Shown: positions 18,723-26,956 of the stretch, piece by piece
How the letters are laid out: every line of letters begins with the position of its first letter
How positions within the stretch are numbered: position 1 is the first letter of the stretch
DNA from: Candidatus Thiodiazotropha sp. (ex Codakia rugifera)
Lineage (GTDB): Bacteria; Pseudomonadota; Gammaproteobacteria; Chromatiales; Chromatiaceae
Length of the DNA stretch: 64,000 bases
NCBI GenBank assembly: GCA_025656675.1
Contig: JAHXHN010000012.1
Span: 1-64,000 of the forward strand
Direction of reading: 5' to 3'
The notes under the pieces: generated by a model
Databases searched by the model: none
What the model was told of the DNA's origin: nothing
Seen by the model: the letters and a program-made list of their open reading frames with translations, nothing else
Position numbers and translations under genes: made by a program

Positions 18723-19544
18723 TTAGCTCAGTACCGTGGCAGCACGGTTGATGTGCTGTAATAGCCGAGCTGATATCTCCTCAATAGACATTGATGTGGT
18801 GTCCAGATAGGGGATTTTATAGTGCTTATACAGATCTTCAGCCAATTTGATCTCCATCTTACACTGTTCAAGGGAAGAGTAGCGACGATCAGGACGACGT
18901 TCCTGTCGGATGCGTTGCAGTTGCAGAGGATCGATAGTCAGGCCATACAGCTTTTCCCGATAAGTATTTAATGTTTTTGGGAGCAGGTCGTTATACAAGT
19001 CATCTTCCGTCAGCGGGTAATTAGCGGCTAGAACGCTATGTTGAAGGCCAAGAAACAGACAAGTAGGTGTTTTACCTACCCGTGATACACCGACCAGGAT
19101 CAGGTCGGCAGTGGTGTAGTTTTTTGTCACTGCCCCATCATCATTGTTCAGCGCAAAATTGACTGCATGGATGCGTCGATCATAGGCTCTGTTATTGTCA
19201 GTTGTGTGATAACGGCCTAATGCGTGGGAGGAGGGTAGGCTCAATTCCTCTTCAAGTCGGTTGGTAAATGACTCGAAGAAATCCATCACCGGGACATCCA
19301 GTTTCTTGAAATAGTCACGTATTCTGGGATCGACAAGGGTGGTGAATACGATCGGTTTTTCATCGGATTCGATGGTGGTCTGATTAATACGTTCTGCGAC
19401 ACGCCTGGCTTTTTCCAGGGTGTCGATAAATGGCCAATGAACTGTTTCATATTTGAAACCGTCGAATTGGCTCAATAGCGAGCGTCCCATCGCCTCGACA
19501 GTAATGCCGGTGTGGTCTGCAAGAAAGAAAATGGTCCGTTTCAT
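18723..19544 (-). CDS. ppsR: PEP synthase regulatory kinase/phosphorylase (DUF299)
   Basis: A bifunctional regulator that phosphorylates PEP synthase on a catalytic-domain threonine with ADP and removes it by phosphorolysis. The 273 residues match the family; the P-loop GVSRVGKTPTCLFLG is intact, as are the N-terminal FFLADHTGITVEAMGRSLL and C-terminal PYLDTTSMSIEEISA. ATG 19544 is taken because the family begins KRTIFFLADHTG; a frame back to 19592 lacks support. It lies 124 bases after ppsA on the same strand, with a strong hairpin between. In E. coli the two genes are divergent; here they are tandem. Confidence 0.95.
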   Translation of the reverse strand: MKRTIFFLADHTGITVEAMGRSLLSQFDGFKYETVHWPFIDTLEKARRVAERINQTTIESDEKPIVFTTLVDPRIRDYFKKLDVPVMDFFESFTNRLEEELSLPSSHALGRYHTTDNNRAYDRRIHAVNFALNNDDGAVTKNYTTADLILVGVSRVGKTPTCLFLGLQHSVLAANYPLTEDDLYNDLLPKTLNTYREKLYGLTIDPLQLQRIRQERRPDRRYSSLEQCKMEIKLAEDLYKHYKIPYLDTTSMSIEEISARLLQHINRAATVLS

Positions 19545-19633
19545 CAGATAGACTGCATGGTATTCATATACGTAGGAATGGCGCTTGGGCAAATATTGGT
19601 GCGACAGGACCGCACCTGACTAATGATGAATGC

Positions 19634-19660
19634 ATAGGGTGCGGCTCTGCCGCACCCTAT
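19634..19660 (-). terminator. 12-bp perfect hairpin between ppsA and ppsR
   Basis: ATAGGGTGCGGC (19634-19645) and GCCGCACCCTAT (19649-19660) form a perfect, GC-rich 12-bp stem with a TCT loop just after the ppsA stop. No T-run follows on either strand, so it may be a partial terminator, processing site or 3'-end protector setting the ppsA:ppsR ratio rather than a full stop. Confidence 0.55.
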
Positions 19661-19668
19661 CTGAATGT

Positions 19669-22077
19669 TCAGCCTTTTAAATTAGCCAAAAGTCGCCAGG
19701 TATCAACCACCGTATCCGGATTCAGCGAAATGCTGGCGATACGCTGTTCAACCAGCCACTCAGCCAGATCGGGATAGTCCGAGGGCCCCTGGCCACAGAT
19801 ACCGACATACTTGCCAGCATCGTTACAGGCCTGTATGGCCATGCTGAGCATTTTCTTCACTGCCGGGTTGCGTTCATCAAAACTTTTGGCAACCAGACCT
19901 GAATCTCGATCCAGTCCCAGAGTCAATTGGGTCATGTCGTTTGAGCCAATGGAAAAGCCATCGAAGTACTCCAGAAACTCCTTGGCCAGCACCGCATTGG
20001 ATGGCAATTCACACATCATGATGACCTTTAGCCCATTTACGCCACGTTTCAGCCCATTCTCTTCAAGCAGTTGGATAACCCCTGCGGCTTCTTCCAGGGT
20101 GCGCACGAAGGGAATCATGATCTCCACATTACTGAACCCCATCTCCTCACGGACCCGTTTCAATGCTTGGCATTCCAGTTCAAAGCAGGGTCTGAAGCTC
20201 TCTGAAATATAGCGTGAGGCGCCGCGAAATCCGATCATCGGGTTTTCTTCTTCAGGTTCGTAGAGCTTGCCACCGATCAAATTGGCGTATTCGTTCGATT
20301 TGAAATCGGACATACGAACAATCACAGATTTGCCATTAAAGGCTGCAGCCAGCGTGGATATACCCTCTACCAGCTTATCCACATAGAAACTGACCGGATC
20401 CTCGTAGCCATTGATCTGCTCCTGTACAGTGGATTTGATTTCAGCGGGTAGTTTGTCAAATTCCATCAGTGCACGGGGATGTACACCAATGGTGGTATTG
20501 ATGATGAACTCCAGACGTGCCAAACCGATACCGGCATTAGGGATGCGACTGAAAGCAAATGCGCGGCTGGGATTGGCTACATTCATCATTATCTTGGCTG
20601 GCGGTTCAGGTAAACTGGTGACATCGCCATGGGTGATTGAAAACTTCAGTAAACCTTCATAGATATAGCCATCGTCACCTTCGGCACAGGATACGGTTAC
20701 CTCCTGACCCTCAATCAGAGATTCGGTGGCATCATGACAGCCAACCACGGCAGGGATACCCAACTCACGGGCAATGATTGCCGCATGGCAGGTACGTCCG
20801 CCACGATTGGTCACAATCGCTGAGGCGCGTTTCATGACAGGCTCCCAATCCGGGTCGGTCATGTCGGTGATCAGCACATCTCCTGCTGCTACCTTGGCCA
20901 TTTCACTGGCATTGTGGATGATTTTCGCAACACCGCTACCGATGCGTTGACCTATCGCTCTGCCCTGAGCCAACACGTTACCATTCTCTTCCAGTTTAAA
21001 GCGTTCCACCGATGTGGCATCAACACGACTCTCCACGGTTTCAGGTCGAGCCTGCAGGATATAGAGCTGACCATCACTACCGTCCAGTCCCCATTCGATA
21101 TCCATTGGACGCTGATAGTGTTTCTCAATGGTGATCGCCATCTGCGCCAGGCTCTCTATCTGTTCACCGCTCAGGGAGAATTGTCGACGCTCCTGCTCTG
21201 GTACATCGACAGTCACGACACGCTCTTCGCCTGCCTGACCGTATACCATCTTGATCGCCTTGCTACCCAGATTACGGCGTAAGATTGCGGGTCGTCCCGC
21301 TTCTACATTTCCCTTATGCACATAGAATTCATCTGGATTGACTGAACCTTGTACAACGGTCTCGCCCAGACCATAGGAGCTGGTGATGAAAACAGCATCC
21401 TTAAAACCCGATTCCGTATCCAGGGTGAACATAACCCCAGCGGAACCGATATCAGAACGCACCATGCGTTGAATGCCTGCGGACAGGGCAACCTCTTCAT
21501 GTGCGAATCCCTGATGAACCCGATAGGAAATGGCGCGATCGTTATAGAGGGAAGCAAATACCTCCTTGATCGCGATCATGACATCATCCAGGCCCTGCAC
21601 ATTGAGGAAGGTTTCCTGCTGACCTGCGAAAGAGGCGTCAGGCAAGTCTTCCGCTGTTGCTGATGAGCGAACAGCTACCGAGGGAGGTTGGGCGGCATTG
21701 CCGGTGAGTTTTTTATAGGCTGCTGTGACTGCATTTTCCAGCGCTTCAGGGAAAGGGGCCTCAATAACCCACTCGCGTACTCTCTTACCTGCTTCAGCCA
21801 AGGCCGTCACATCCTCTACATCCAACTGTTTTAACAGTGGATCAATCCGTTCTGCGAGATGGTTATGGCGTAAGAACTCACGAAAGGCATGTGCGGTAGT
21901 TGCAAAACCACCAGGGACACTGACACCCGCATCGGCAAGGCCACTGATCATCTCTCCCAAGGACGCATTCTTACCGCCAACCTGGTCAACATCATGCATC
22001 TTAAGATTTTCGAACCAGATTATTTGCTCATTCACCGCTTGTCCTCGGCTCTTGGATTGATTAGATGGCTCATTCAT
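19669..22077 (-). CDS. ppsA: Phosphoenolpyruvate synthase
   Basis: Pyruvate, water dikinase: pyruvate + ATP + H2O to PEP + AMP + Pi, a gluconeogenic entry step. The 802 residues are normal. An N-terminal ATP-grasp region ([32 protein letters not shown]), the phosphohistidine domain with [19 protein letters not shown] (catalytic His), and a PEP-binding barrel ending [11 protein letters not shown] (catalytic Cys) are all seen. AGAGG lies 9 bases before the ATG. Only 5 bases separate it from the Cys-rich ORF that follows rnfA, so it appears to be part of the rnf/nifJ operon, an unusual position. Likely controlled post-translationally by PpsR. Confidence 0.97.
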   Translation of the reverse strand: MNEPSNQSKSRGQAVNEQIIWFENLKMHDVDQVGGKNASLGEMISGLADAGVSVPGGFATTAHAFREFLRHNHLAERIDPLLKQLDVEDVTALAEAGKRVREWVIEAPFPEALENAVTAAYKKLTGNAAQPPSVAVRSSATAEDLPDASFAGQQETFLNVQGLDDVMIAIKEVFASLYNDRAISYRVHQGFAHEEVALSAGIQRMVRSDIGSAGVMFTLDTESGFKDAVFITSSYGLGETVVQGSVNPDEFYVHKGNVEAGRPAILRRNLGSKAIKMVYGQAGEERVVTVDVPEQERRQFSLSGEQIESLAQMAITIEKHYQRPMDIEWGLDGSDGQLYILQARPETVESRVDATSVERFKLEENGNVLAQGRAIGQRIGSGVAKIIHNASEMAKVAAGDVLITDMTDPDWEPVMKRASAIVTNRGGRTCHAAIIARELGIPAVVGCHDATESLIEGQEVTVSCAEGDDGYIYEGLLKFSITHGDVTSLPEPPAKIMMNVANPSRAFAFSRIPNAGIGLARLEFIINTTIGVHPRALMEFDKLPAEIKSTVQEQINGYEDPVSFYVDKLVEGISTLAAAFNGKSVIVRMSDFKSNEYANLIGGKLYEPEEENPMIGFRGASRYISESFRPCFELECQALKRVREEMGFSNVEIMIPFVRTLEEAAGVIQLLEENGLKRGVNGLKVIMMCELPSNAVLAKEFLEYFDGFSIGSNDMTQLTLGLDRDSGLVAKSFDERNPAVKKMLSMAIQACNDAGKYVGICGQGPSDYPDLAEWLVEQRIASISLNPDTVVDTWRLLANLKG

Positions 22078-22082
22078 TGTTT

Positions 22083-22280
22083 TTAACCTCTGAGGTGGTC
22101 TCCTTGACGTTGGCAGCTGCTACCACTGCACAGACAGCTTTTTCCACAGCCCGCACCCTCTTCCCTGGGGGGGCCTAGTTCTGGATGCAGTTTAGCGAAT
22201 CGCCGTGCGATTGACTGCACAATCAGCCAACCGAGCAGCAAGATGGGAATTAGAGTCATGGCAATAAGATAATCGATCAT
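22083..22280 (-). CDS. Small Cys-rich single-pass membrane protein in the rnf operon
   Basis: A 65-residue protein: one N-terminal membrane helix ([17 protein letters not shown]), a basic segment, then a cysteine cluster [14 protein letters not shown]. It resembles small FeoB- or NqrM-associated Cys-rich membrane proteins in layout only, and may help iron-sulfur or flavin assembly of Rnf (inference). It starts 14 bases after rnfA and ends 5 bases before ppsA. A run of seven C (coding strand, near 22170) lies just before the Cys-rich part. The other frame after this run stays open to a TGA overlapping the ppsA start, so slippage or a sequencing error would change the tail. Confidence 0.68.
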   Translation of the reverse strand: MIDYLIAMTLIPILLLGWLIVQSIARRFAKLHPELGPPREEGAGCGKSCLCSGSSCQRQGDHLRG

Positions 22281-22294
22281 CGTGTCAATCCCAG

Positions 22295-22876
22295 CTAGCC
22301 TCCAAGGCCGGCGAAACCCATGAAAGAGAGAGAGAGGAGTCCGCCAAGCATCAGACTGACTGCAGCACCCTGGGTAATGCTGGGCATGGTTGAGAGTTCC
22401 AGCTTTTCCCTCAGACCGGCCATTAACAGAATTGCCAGAATAAAGCCTGTTCCCGCACCCAGGGCATAAACCAGGGATTGCAGGAAGTCGTACTCCTTGA
22501 AAGTCTGAAACAGTGCCAGACCGAGGATTGCACAGTTGGTTGTGATCAGAGGCAGAAAGATACCCAGAGAACGGAACAGACCGGGGGAGAACTTTTTCAG
22601 TGTCATCTCCACCAGCTGTACAGCACTGGCAATAACTGCGATATAGGCAATCAAACGCAGGAATTCGATATTAAATGAGACCAAAACGGTATTGATCAGG
22701 TAGGCGCAGATTGAACTCACCAACATCACGAACATTGTCGCCAATCCCATCGGAAGGGCGGTATTGAGTTTGCCGGAAACACCCAGAAATGGGCAAAGAC
22801 CGAGAAAGAGTGCTAAAACGAAATTGTTTGCCAGCACCGCATTGAGAAAGATGAAGCTGAGTGTTTCTGTTGCCAT
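22295..22876 (-). CDS. rnfA: Rnf complex subunit A
   Basis: A six-helix membrane subunit of the ion-translocating ferredoxin:NAD+ oxidoreductase, 193 residues. NFVLALFLGLCPFLG and ITTNCAILGLALF each carry a conserved cysteine of the pair that RnfA and RnfE use to hold an intramembrane iron-sulfur centre. It follows rnfE after a 151-base gap with short direct repeats, the largest gap inside the operon. Confidence 0.96.
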   Translation of the reverse strand: MATETLSFIFLNAVLANNFVLALFLGLCPFLGVSGKLNTALPMGLATMFVMLVSSICAYLINTVLVSFNIEFLRLIAYIAVIASAVQLVEMTLKKFSPGLFRSLGIFLPLITTNCAILGLALFQTFKEYDFLQSLVYALGAGTGFILAILLMAGLREKLELSTMPSITQGAAVSLMLGGLLSLSFMGFAGLGG

Positions 22877-22991
22877 GGGTGATGTTACTTTGTTCCAGGT
22901 TTTGTATTTTGTAATTTGAATATTGAATGAGTGAGTTCACTTTGCTCATCTCTTTTTTTATTCATAGGCAGTGTGTGCGCTTCACACACAT

Positions 22992-23025
22992 TCAATTCAA
23001 AATTCAAAAATATCAATTCAAAATT
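22992..23025. repeat. 13-bp direct repeat in the rnfE-rnfA gap
   Basis: TCAATTCAAAATT occurs at 22992-23004 and again at 23013-23025, a 21-bp period (two helical turns). On the coding strand these copies precede a TGTGTG/CACACA hairpin (near 22970-22990). The 151-base gap is much AT-richer than its surroundings. It could be a regulator site for an internal promoter before rnfA-orf-ppsA. Confidence 0.4.
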
Positions 23026-23027
23026 TA

Positions 23028-23675
23028 TCATCTTGTTTCCGCCACAGGCTCAAGTTCTGCTCGCTCTTTGCGTTGCTTCAGCCATTCAAACAGCAACAGC
23101 CATGCCCCGAGGACAAGAAAACCACCCGCTGGAAGCACCATGACTACCCAGGGTTCGAAACGGGGTCCGAAAAGATCAAAACCAAACAGGCTGCCGGCAC
23201 CGAGGATTTCACGTACCACACCCAGACAGAGCAGGGCGAAGGTAAAACCAATGCCCATTCCAAGGGCGTTGACCACCGCTTTCATGGGCCGGTTTCTTGA
23301 GGCGTAGGCTTCGGCGCGACCCAGAATCATACAATTCACCACAATCAGCTGAATAAAAGCACCCAATGCGTTATAGAGATCGAGGGAGATGGCTTGGATG
23401 GTGTAGTCGACGATGGTAACGAAGGTGGCAATGATCACGATGTAAGTGGCGATTCGCACCTGCTTGGGAATGCTGTGACGGAGCAGGGAGATCAGTGTGC
23501 CGGAGGCAAGTAGTACAAATGTGGTGGCAAGCCCCATGGCCAGAGCATTGATTGCCGAGTTGGTCACTGCCAGTACCGGGCACATGCCTAACAACATGAC
23601 AAACACCGGATTGTCATGCCACAGACCTTCACTGAAGGTGTCCCAGGTGATGACGTTGTTCTCTTTTTTAGCCAT
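23028..23675 (-). CDS. rnfE: Rnf complex subunit E
   Basis: A six-helix membrane subunit homologous to RnfA/NqrD, 215 residues from ATG 23675. NPVFVMLLGMCPVLAVTNSA and LIVVNCMILGRAEAYASRN carry the paired conserved cysteines; PMKAVVNALGMGIGF and REILGAGSLFGFDL are RnfE-typical. A longer frame to 23717 adds a residue stretch without family support. The C-terminal tail is charged and cytoplasmic. Confidence 0.95.
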   Translation of the reverse strand: MAKKENNVITWDTFSEGLWHDNPVFVMLLGMCPVLAVTNSAINALAMGLATTFVLLASGTLISLLRHSIPKQVRIATYIVIIATFVTIVDYTIQAISLDLYNALGAFIQLIVVNCMILGRAEAYASRNRPMKAVVNALGMGIGFTFALLCLGVVREILGAGSLFGFDLFGPRFEPWVVMVLPAGGFLVLGAWLLLFEWLKQRKERAELEPVAETR

Positions 23676-23764
23676 GGTCAATTCATTTAGATTGTGGTTT
23701 GTGGGTTTTTTGGGCACTACAAACCCGCGTGAATATTGAAATCAAGCACAGGCTGAATACATGC

Positions 23765-24484
23765 TTATTCATGGGTTACCTCCGCTTCATGCATAATAAA
23801 ACGCTCTTCCATCATTTTTTTCAGATGAGGGGCGATGCCAGGTAATAGCTGTTGAGCCGACTGGTTTAACGCTTTTCCCACTGCCTTTGAGGAAATTGTG
23901 GCGCCAGAGATGGCATCGATTTCCCAGGGATGCTGTTTGGTGCCATGTTTAACGGTGACAATTTCATTAGCCAGTGTTTTGCCATCATCGGCTAGTCGGG
24001 TCTCCAGTGCATCGAAGTTGGCTACAAAATTGGGATCTGTGATGATCTTGTCACCCAACCCAGGGGTTTCTGCCAATTTCAACACCTTGATTCCACGGAT
24101 GCATTGACAGACTGGATCATAACCGTAGAGTAGATAGATCATGTCTGCATAACCCTGTGCAGCGGCTTTGGCAGCAATACCCTTCAGTCGACCTTCACTA
24201 TCGTAGCCCGCGTAGATCAGAAGACCCTTAGCTGGGTTTTCCGCAGTGACAGCAACAACGCCGGACTCATTGATCACAAAGTCCTTTCGCGCAACAGCGC
24301 CGGGGATGACCTGGAAGACAGCCGCTTCAATAGCCCTGCGTTGATTTTCCTCGATCATCGGCTTTGTCAGTTGGTAGGTGAGTACCACCAGAAAGCCCGA
24401 TAACATGGCAATACCCATCAATGTACGGATCATGGGACCGGCAGGTGTCGCCGGTTTTATGACTTCAGCTTCGGGGGTGCTCAT
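23765..24484 (-). CDS. rnfG: Rnf complex subunit G (FMN-binding)
   Basis: A single-pass subunit with a periplasmic flavin domain, 239 residues. One N-terminal membrane helix (about 18-40) precedes the FMN-binding domain. ETPGLGDKI and the covalent FMN-threonine motif SGATISS (about residues 192-198) are intact. ATG 24484 overlaps the rnfD stop (ATGA), so the two are coupled. The insert with QCIRGIKVLKLAET is also family-like. Confidence 0.95.
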   Translation of the reverse strand: MSTPEAEVIKPATPAGPMIRTLMGIAMLSGFLVVLTYQLTKPMIEENQRRAIEAAVFQVIPGAVARKDFVINESGVVAVTAENPAKGLLIYAGYDSEGRLKGIAAKAAAQGYADMIYLLYGYDPVCQCIRGIKVLKLAETPGLGDKIITDPNFVANFDALETRLADDGKTLANEIVTVKHGTKQHPWEIDAISGATISSKAVGKALNQSAQQLLPGIAPHLKKMMEERFIMHEAEVTHE

Positions 24485-25527
24485 TTACTTGCCCTCTGCT
24501 GACCGAAGACACGGGGCTGGGTGATCTGGTCGATCAGTGGCGTGGCTGCATTGCCCAGAAGAATGGCATACATCACACCCTCGGTAAGGCCGCCGAAAAG
24601 ACGGATGATAACGGTAATGATACCAATCATCAGGCCATAGATGATGATTCCCAGCGGGGTAACAGGGGAACCTATCATATCGCTAGCCATGAACCAGGCC
24701 CCAAGCATCAGACCACCGGAGCAAAGCACAAACAGTGGATCGGGGTAACGCACTGGATCGATGAGAAAAAAGACGCCCGCAGTCAATGCCGCACCCAGCA
24801 TCACCATGACAGGAATACGCCAGTCGAGCATATTGCGTGCGGCCAGGTAGAGTCCACAGACCAGAATCAACAGTGCGGATGTTTCACCGGCAGATCCTGC
24901 TGTTGTGCCTAGCAACATATCCATGATGTCCGTTTGTACACCCTCAAATTTTTGCAGTGCCAAGGGTGTTGCCCCACTGAAGGCATCAATGTTGACTGTT
25001 TCAACCCACTCTCCGATGGTGGGTGACTGGAGAAAAGGGGGGGTCAGGGTTGTGGGAATAAATTGGCTGAACCGGTCCTCGAAAAAAGCGGGTGTCCAGG
25101 TGGTAATGGCTACAGGAAAGGCTGCCTGCACAAAGGCTCGGCCGATCAGTGCAGGATTCATTGCATTCATGCCGAGACCACCAAACAGGGCTTTGCCCAG
25201 GGCGATGGCTATAAATCCGGCTACTGCACCCATCCAAAGGGGAAAACCCGGTGGAAGGGTCAGCGCCAGTAATAAACCTGTTATGGTGGCTGACCAGTCA
25301 CTCAAGCTGCTGGCTGAATCATTCAGGCGATTGAATAGACGCTCACTCAACAGACAGGTAACCGTTACCACGATGAGTAGAGCGAGAGCACTCAATCCAA
25401 ATTCCCAGATGGTAAATGCACATATTGGAAGTAGGGCATAGATCACATTGCGCATGATCCTCACAACATCGTCACCCGCATGTGCATGGGGTGACGTACG
25501 TAGTTCAATTGTGGGTTTCTTGCTCAT
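24481..25527 (-). CDS. rnfD: Rnf complex subunit D (FMN-binding membrane subunit)
   Basis: A multi-helix membrane subunit of 348 residues from ATG 25527. The start SPHAHAGDDVVRIM is RnfD-typical; the FMN-threonine motif SGATPLA is present in the periplasmic loop near the middle. ATGA overlaps link it to both rnfC (upstream) and rnfG (downstream). A longer frame to 25617 only reads through the end of rnfC. Confidence 0.95.
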   Translation of the reverse strand: MSKKPTIELRTSPHAHAGDDVVRIMRNVIYALLPICAFTIWEFGLSALALLIVVTVTCLLSERLFNRLNDSASSLSDWSATITGLLLALTLPPGFPLWMGAVAGFIAIALGKALFGGLGMNAMNPALIGRAFVQAAFPVAITTWTPAFFEDRFSQFIPTTLTPPFLQSPTIGEWVETVNIDAFSGATPLALQKFEGVQTDIMDMLLGTTAGSAGETSALLILVCGLYLAARNMLDWRIPVMVMLGAALTAGVFFLIDPVRYPDPLFVLCSGGLMLGAWFMASDMIGSPVTPLGIIIYGLMIGIITVIIRLFGGLTEGVMYAILLGNAATPLIDQITQPRVFGQQRASK

Positions 25528-26864
25528 ACTGCCTGTTCTCTGTTGATCGCCTTGGCAATCCGAAAATATTGTACAAGTGGTATGTTGGAAGGACATACAT
25601 AAGAACAACAACCACATTCGAAGCAGTCGTTGAGGTGGTACTCCTGGGCCATCTCTTCATATTTACGTTTGGCGGCCATTTGCCCTAGGATAGAGGGGTT
25701 GAGGTGCATTGGACAGGCATAGACGCAACGTGCACATCGAATACAAGGCCAGATTCTATGGCTCTCCTCCTCAATTGAGGGCTCGTTGAGCACCAGCAGA
25801 CCGGAAGTCCCCTTAGTGATGGGTGTGTCCATGGCAGAGACTGCCGGTCCCATCATCGGCCCACCTAAAATAAATTCAGTACGGGATCCTTCATAGCCTG
25901 CCTGCTGCAAAATATGGCTTATCGGTGTTCCCAGAGGGACCATGTAGTTGCCGGGTTTGACAACCCCCGGGCCAGCAACAGTAATGACACGCTCAATCAA
26001 TCCCTGGCCTTCGGGAAGCAGTTGCCCAAGGCTTGCCAGGGTGCCCACATTATTGACAACCACACCAACATCGGCCGGTAGCCCGCCAGCCGGTACTTCA
26101 CGGTCGAGTAGCGATTTAATCAACATCTTCTCGGAGCCTTGCGGATACTTGGTTTCTACCGCCTCGACCCGTACTGGACTGCCCTTTGAGAGGTGACTCC
26201 GCAACACTTCGACGGCATCCATCTTATTGTCTTCAATGCCGATGATGGCCTGGCTGGTGCCAGATGCCCGCATCGCATAACGTATACCCCTCAACAACTG
26301 TTTCGGATACTCGAGCATGATACGGTGATCGCAAGTCAGATAGGGCTCGCACTCACAGCCATTGATAATCAGGGTATCGACCTGCTTACCCTCGGGTATC
26401 ATCATCTTTATATGGGAAGGAAAGGCGGCCCCGCCCAGCCCCACCATGCCGCTATCCTGAATCGCATGAATGATCTCCTGCTGGGTGAGGTCGCTCATCT
26501 CCTGGGGTTGTCCCCACAGGACCTCCTGAGTGGATCCCTCATACACATCCAACACGATAGCGTTGGATTTTGGGCCCTTGGGAGTCGGCATTAACTCGAT
26601 CACCCTTACCCGGCCGGTTGCAGGGGCGTGTATGGGTACAGAGAAATTGCCATCCGCCTTGGCAATAAGCTCCCCACGTACCACTTCCTGTCCTTTACGG
26701 ACCATAGGGATGGCTGGTTTACCTATATGTTGATCCAGCGGTAATACCAATTCCACTGGAAAAGGGAGACGGCGTATCGGTTTGTCCGCCGTATCCTTAT
26801 GGTAGGGCGGATGGATGCCGTGGGTGAAGCTTTTCAGCCCAAACAGCAGGTTGAGAAGTCCCAT
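25524..26864 (-). CDS. rnfC: Rnf complex subunit C (iron-sulfur, NADH/FMN site)
   Basis: A peripheral subunit of 446 residues that carries the NADH-reactive site. An N-terminal sandwich-hybrid region (GIHPPYHKD) is followed by the NuoF-like nucleotide/FMN domain (GLGGAAFPSHIKM, INGCECEPYLTCDHR) and two C-terminal 4Fe-4S motifs CIRCARCVYACP and CFECGCCSYVCP. It lacks the long C-terminal repeat extension of enterobacterial RsxC. It lies 92 bases after nifJ with a strong hairpin between, and overlaps rnfD. Confidence 0.96.
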   Translation of the reverse strand: MGLLNLLFGLKSFTHGIHPPYHKDTADKPIRRLPFPVELVLPLDQHIGKPAIPMVRKGQEVVRGELIAKADGNFSVPIHAPATGRVRVIELMPTPKGPKSNAIVLDVYEGSTQEVLWGQPQEMSDLTQQEIIHAIQDSGMVGLGGAAFPSHIKMMIPEGKQVDTLIINGCECEPYLTCDHRIMLEYPKQLLRGIRYAMRASGTSQAIIGIEDNKMDAVEVLRSHLSKGSPVRVEAVETKYPQGSEKMLIKSLLDREVPAGGLPADVGVVVNNVGTLASLGQLLPEGQGLIERVITVAGPGVVKPGNYMVPLGTPISHILQQAGYEGSRTEFILGGPMMGPAVSAMDTPITKGTSGLLVLNEPSIEEESHRIWPCIRCARCVYACPMHLNPSILGQMAAKRKYEEMAQEYHLNDCFECGCCSYVCPSNIPLVQYFRIAKAINREQAV

Positions 26865-26881
26865 ATCATTCAGACTCGGTT

Positions 26882-26909
26882 AACGGGTGGATCTGACGAT
26901 CCACCCGTT
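26882..26909 (-). promoter_or_regulatory. 12-bp intercistronic hairpin between nifJ and rnfC
   Basis: AACGGGTGGATC (26882-26893) pairs perfectly with GATCCACCCGTT (26898-26909) around a TGAC loop. No T-run follows on the minus strand, so this is better read as an mRNA processing or stability element protecting the nifJ 3' end than as a terminator. It sits 17 bases before the rnfC start. Confidence 0.5.
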
Positions 26910-26956
26910 TGATGAAAAGCGTGTTCTGTCAGCAATCATTGCTTTTGCCAACATGC

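Noticed and set aside
18558-18761. A 67-codon plus-strand frame in the ppsR/cyclase gap
   Set aside because: It spans the inverted repeat and runs into ppsR; no ribosome binding site or protein-like pattern.
23140-23170. GGTTCGAA-like stretch resembling a tRNA T-arm
   Set aside because: It lies inside rnfE coding sequence and no acceptor or D-arm can be folded around it.
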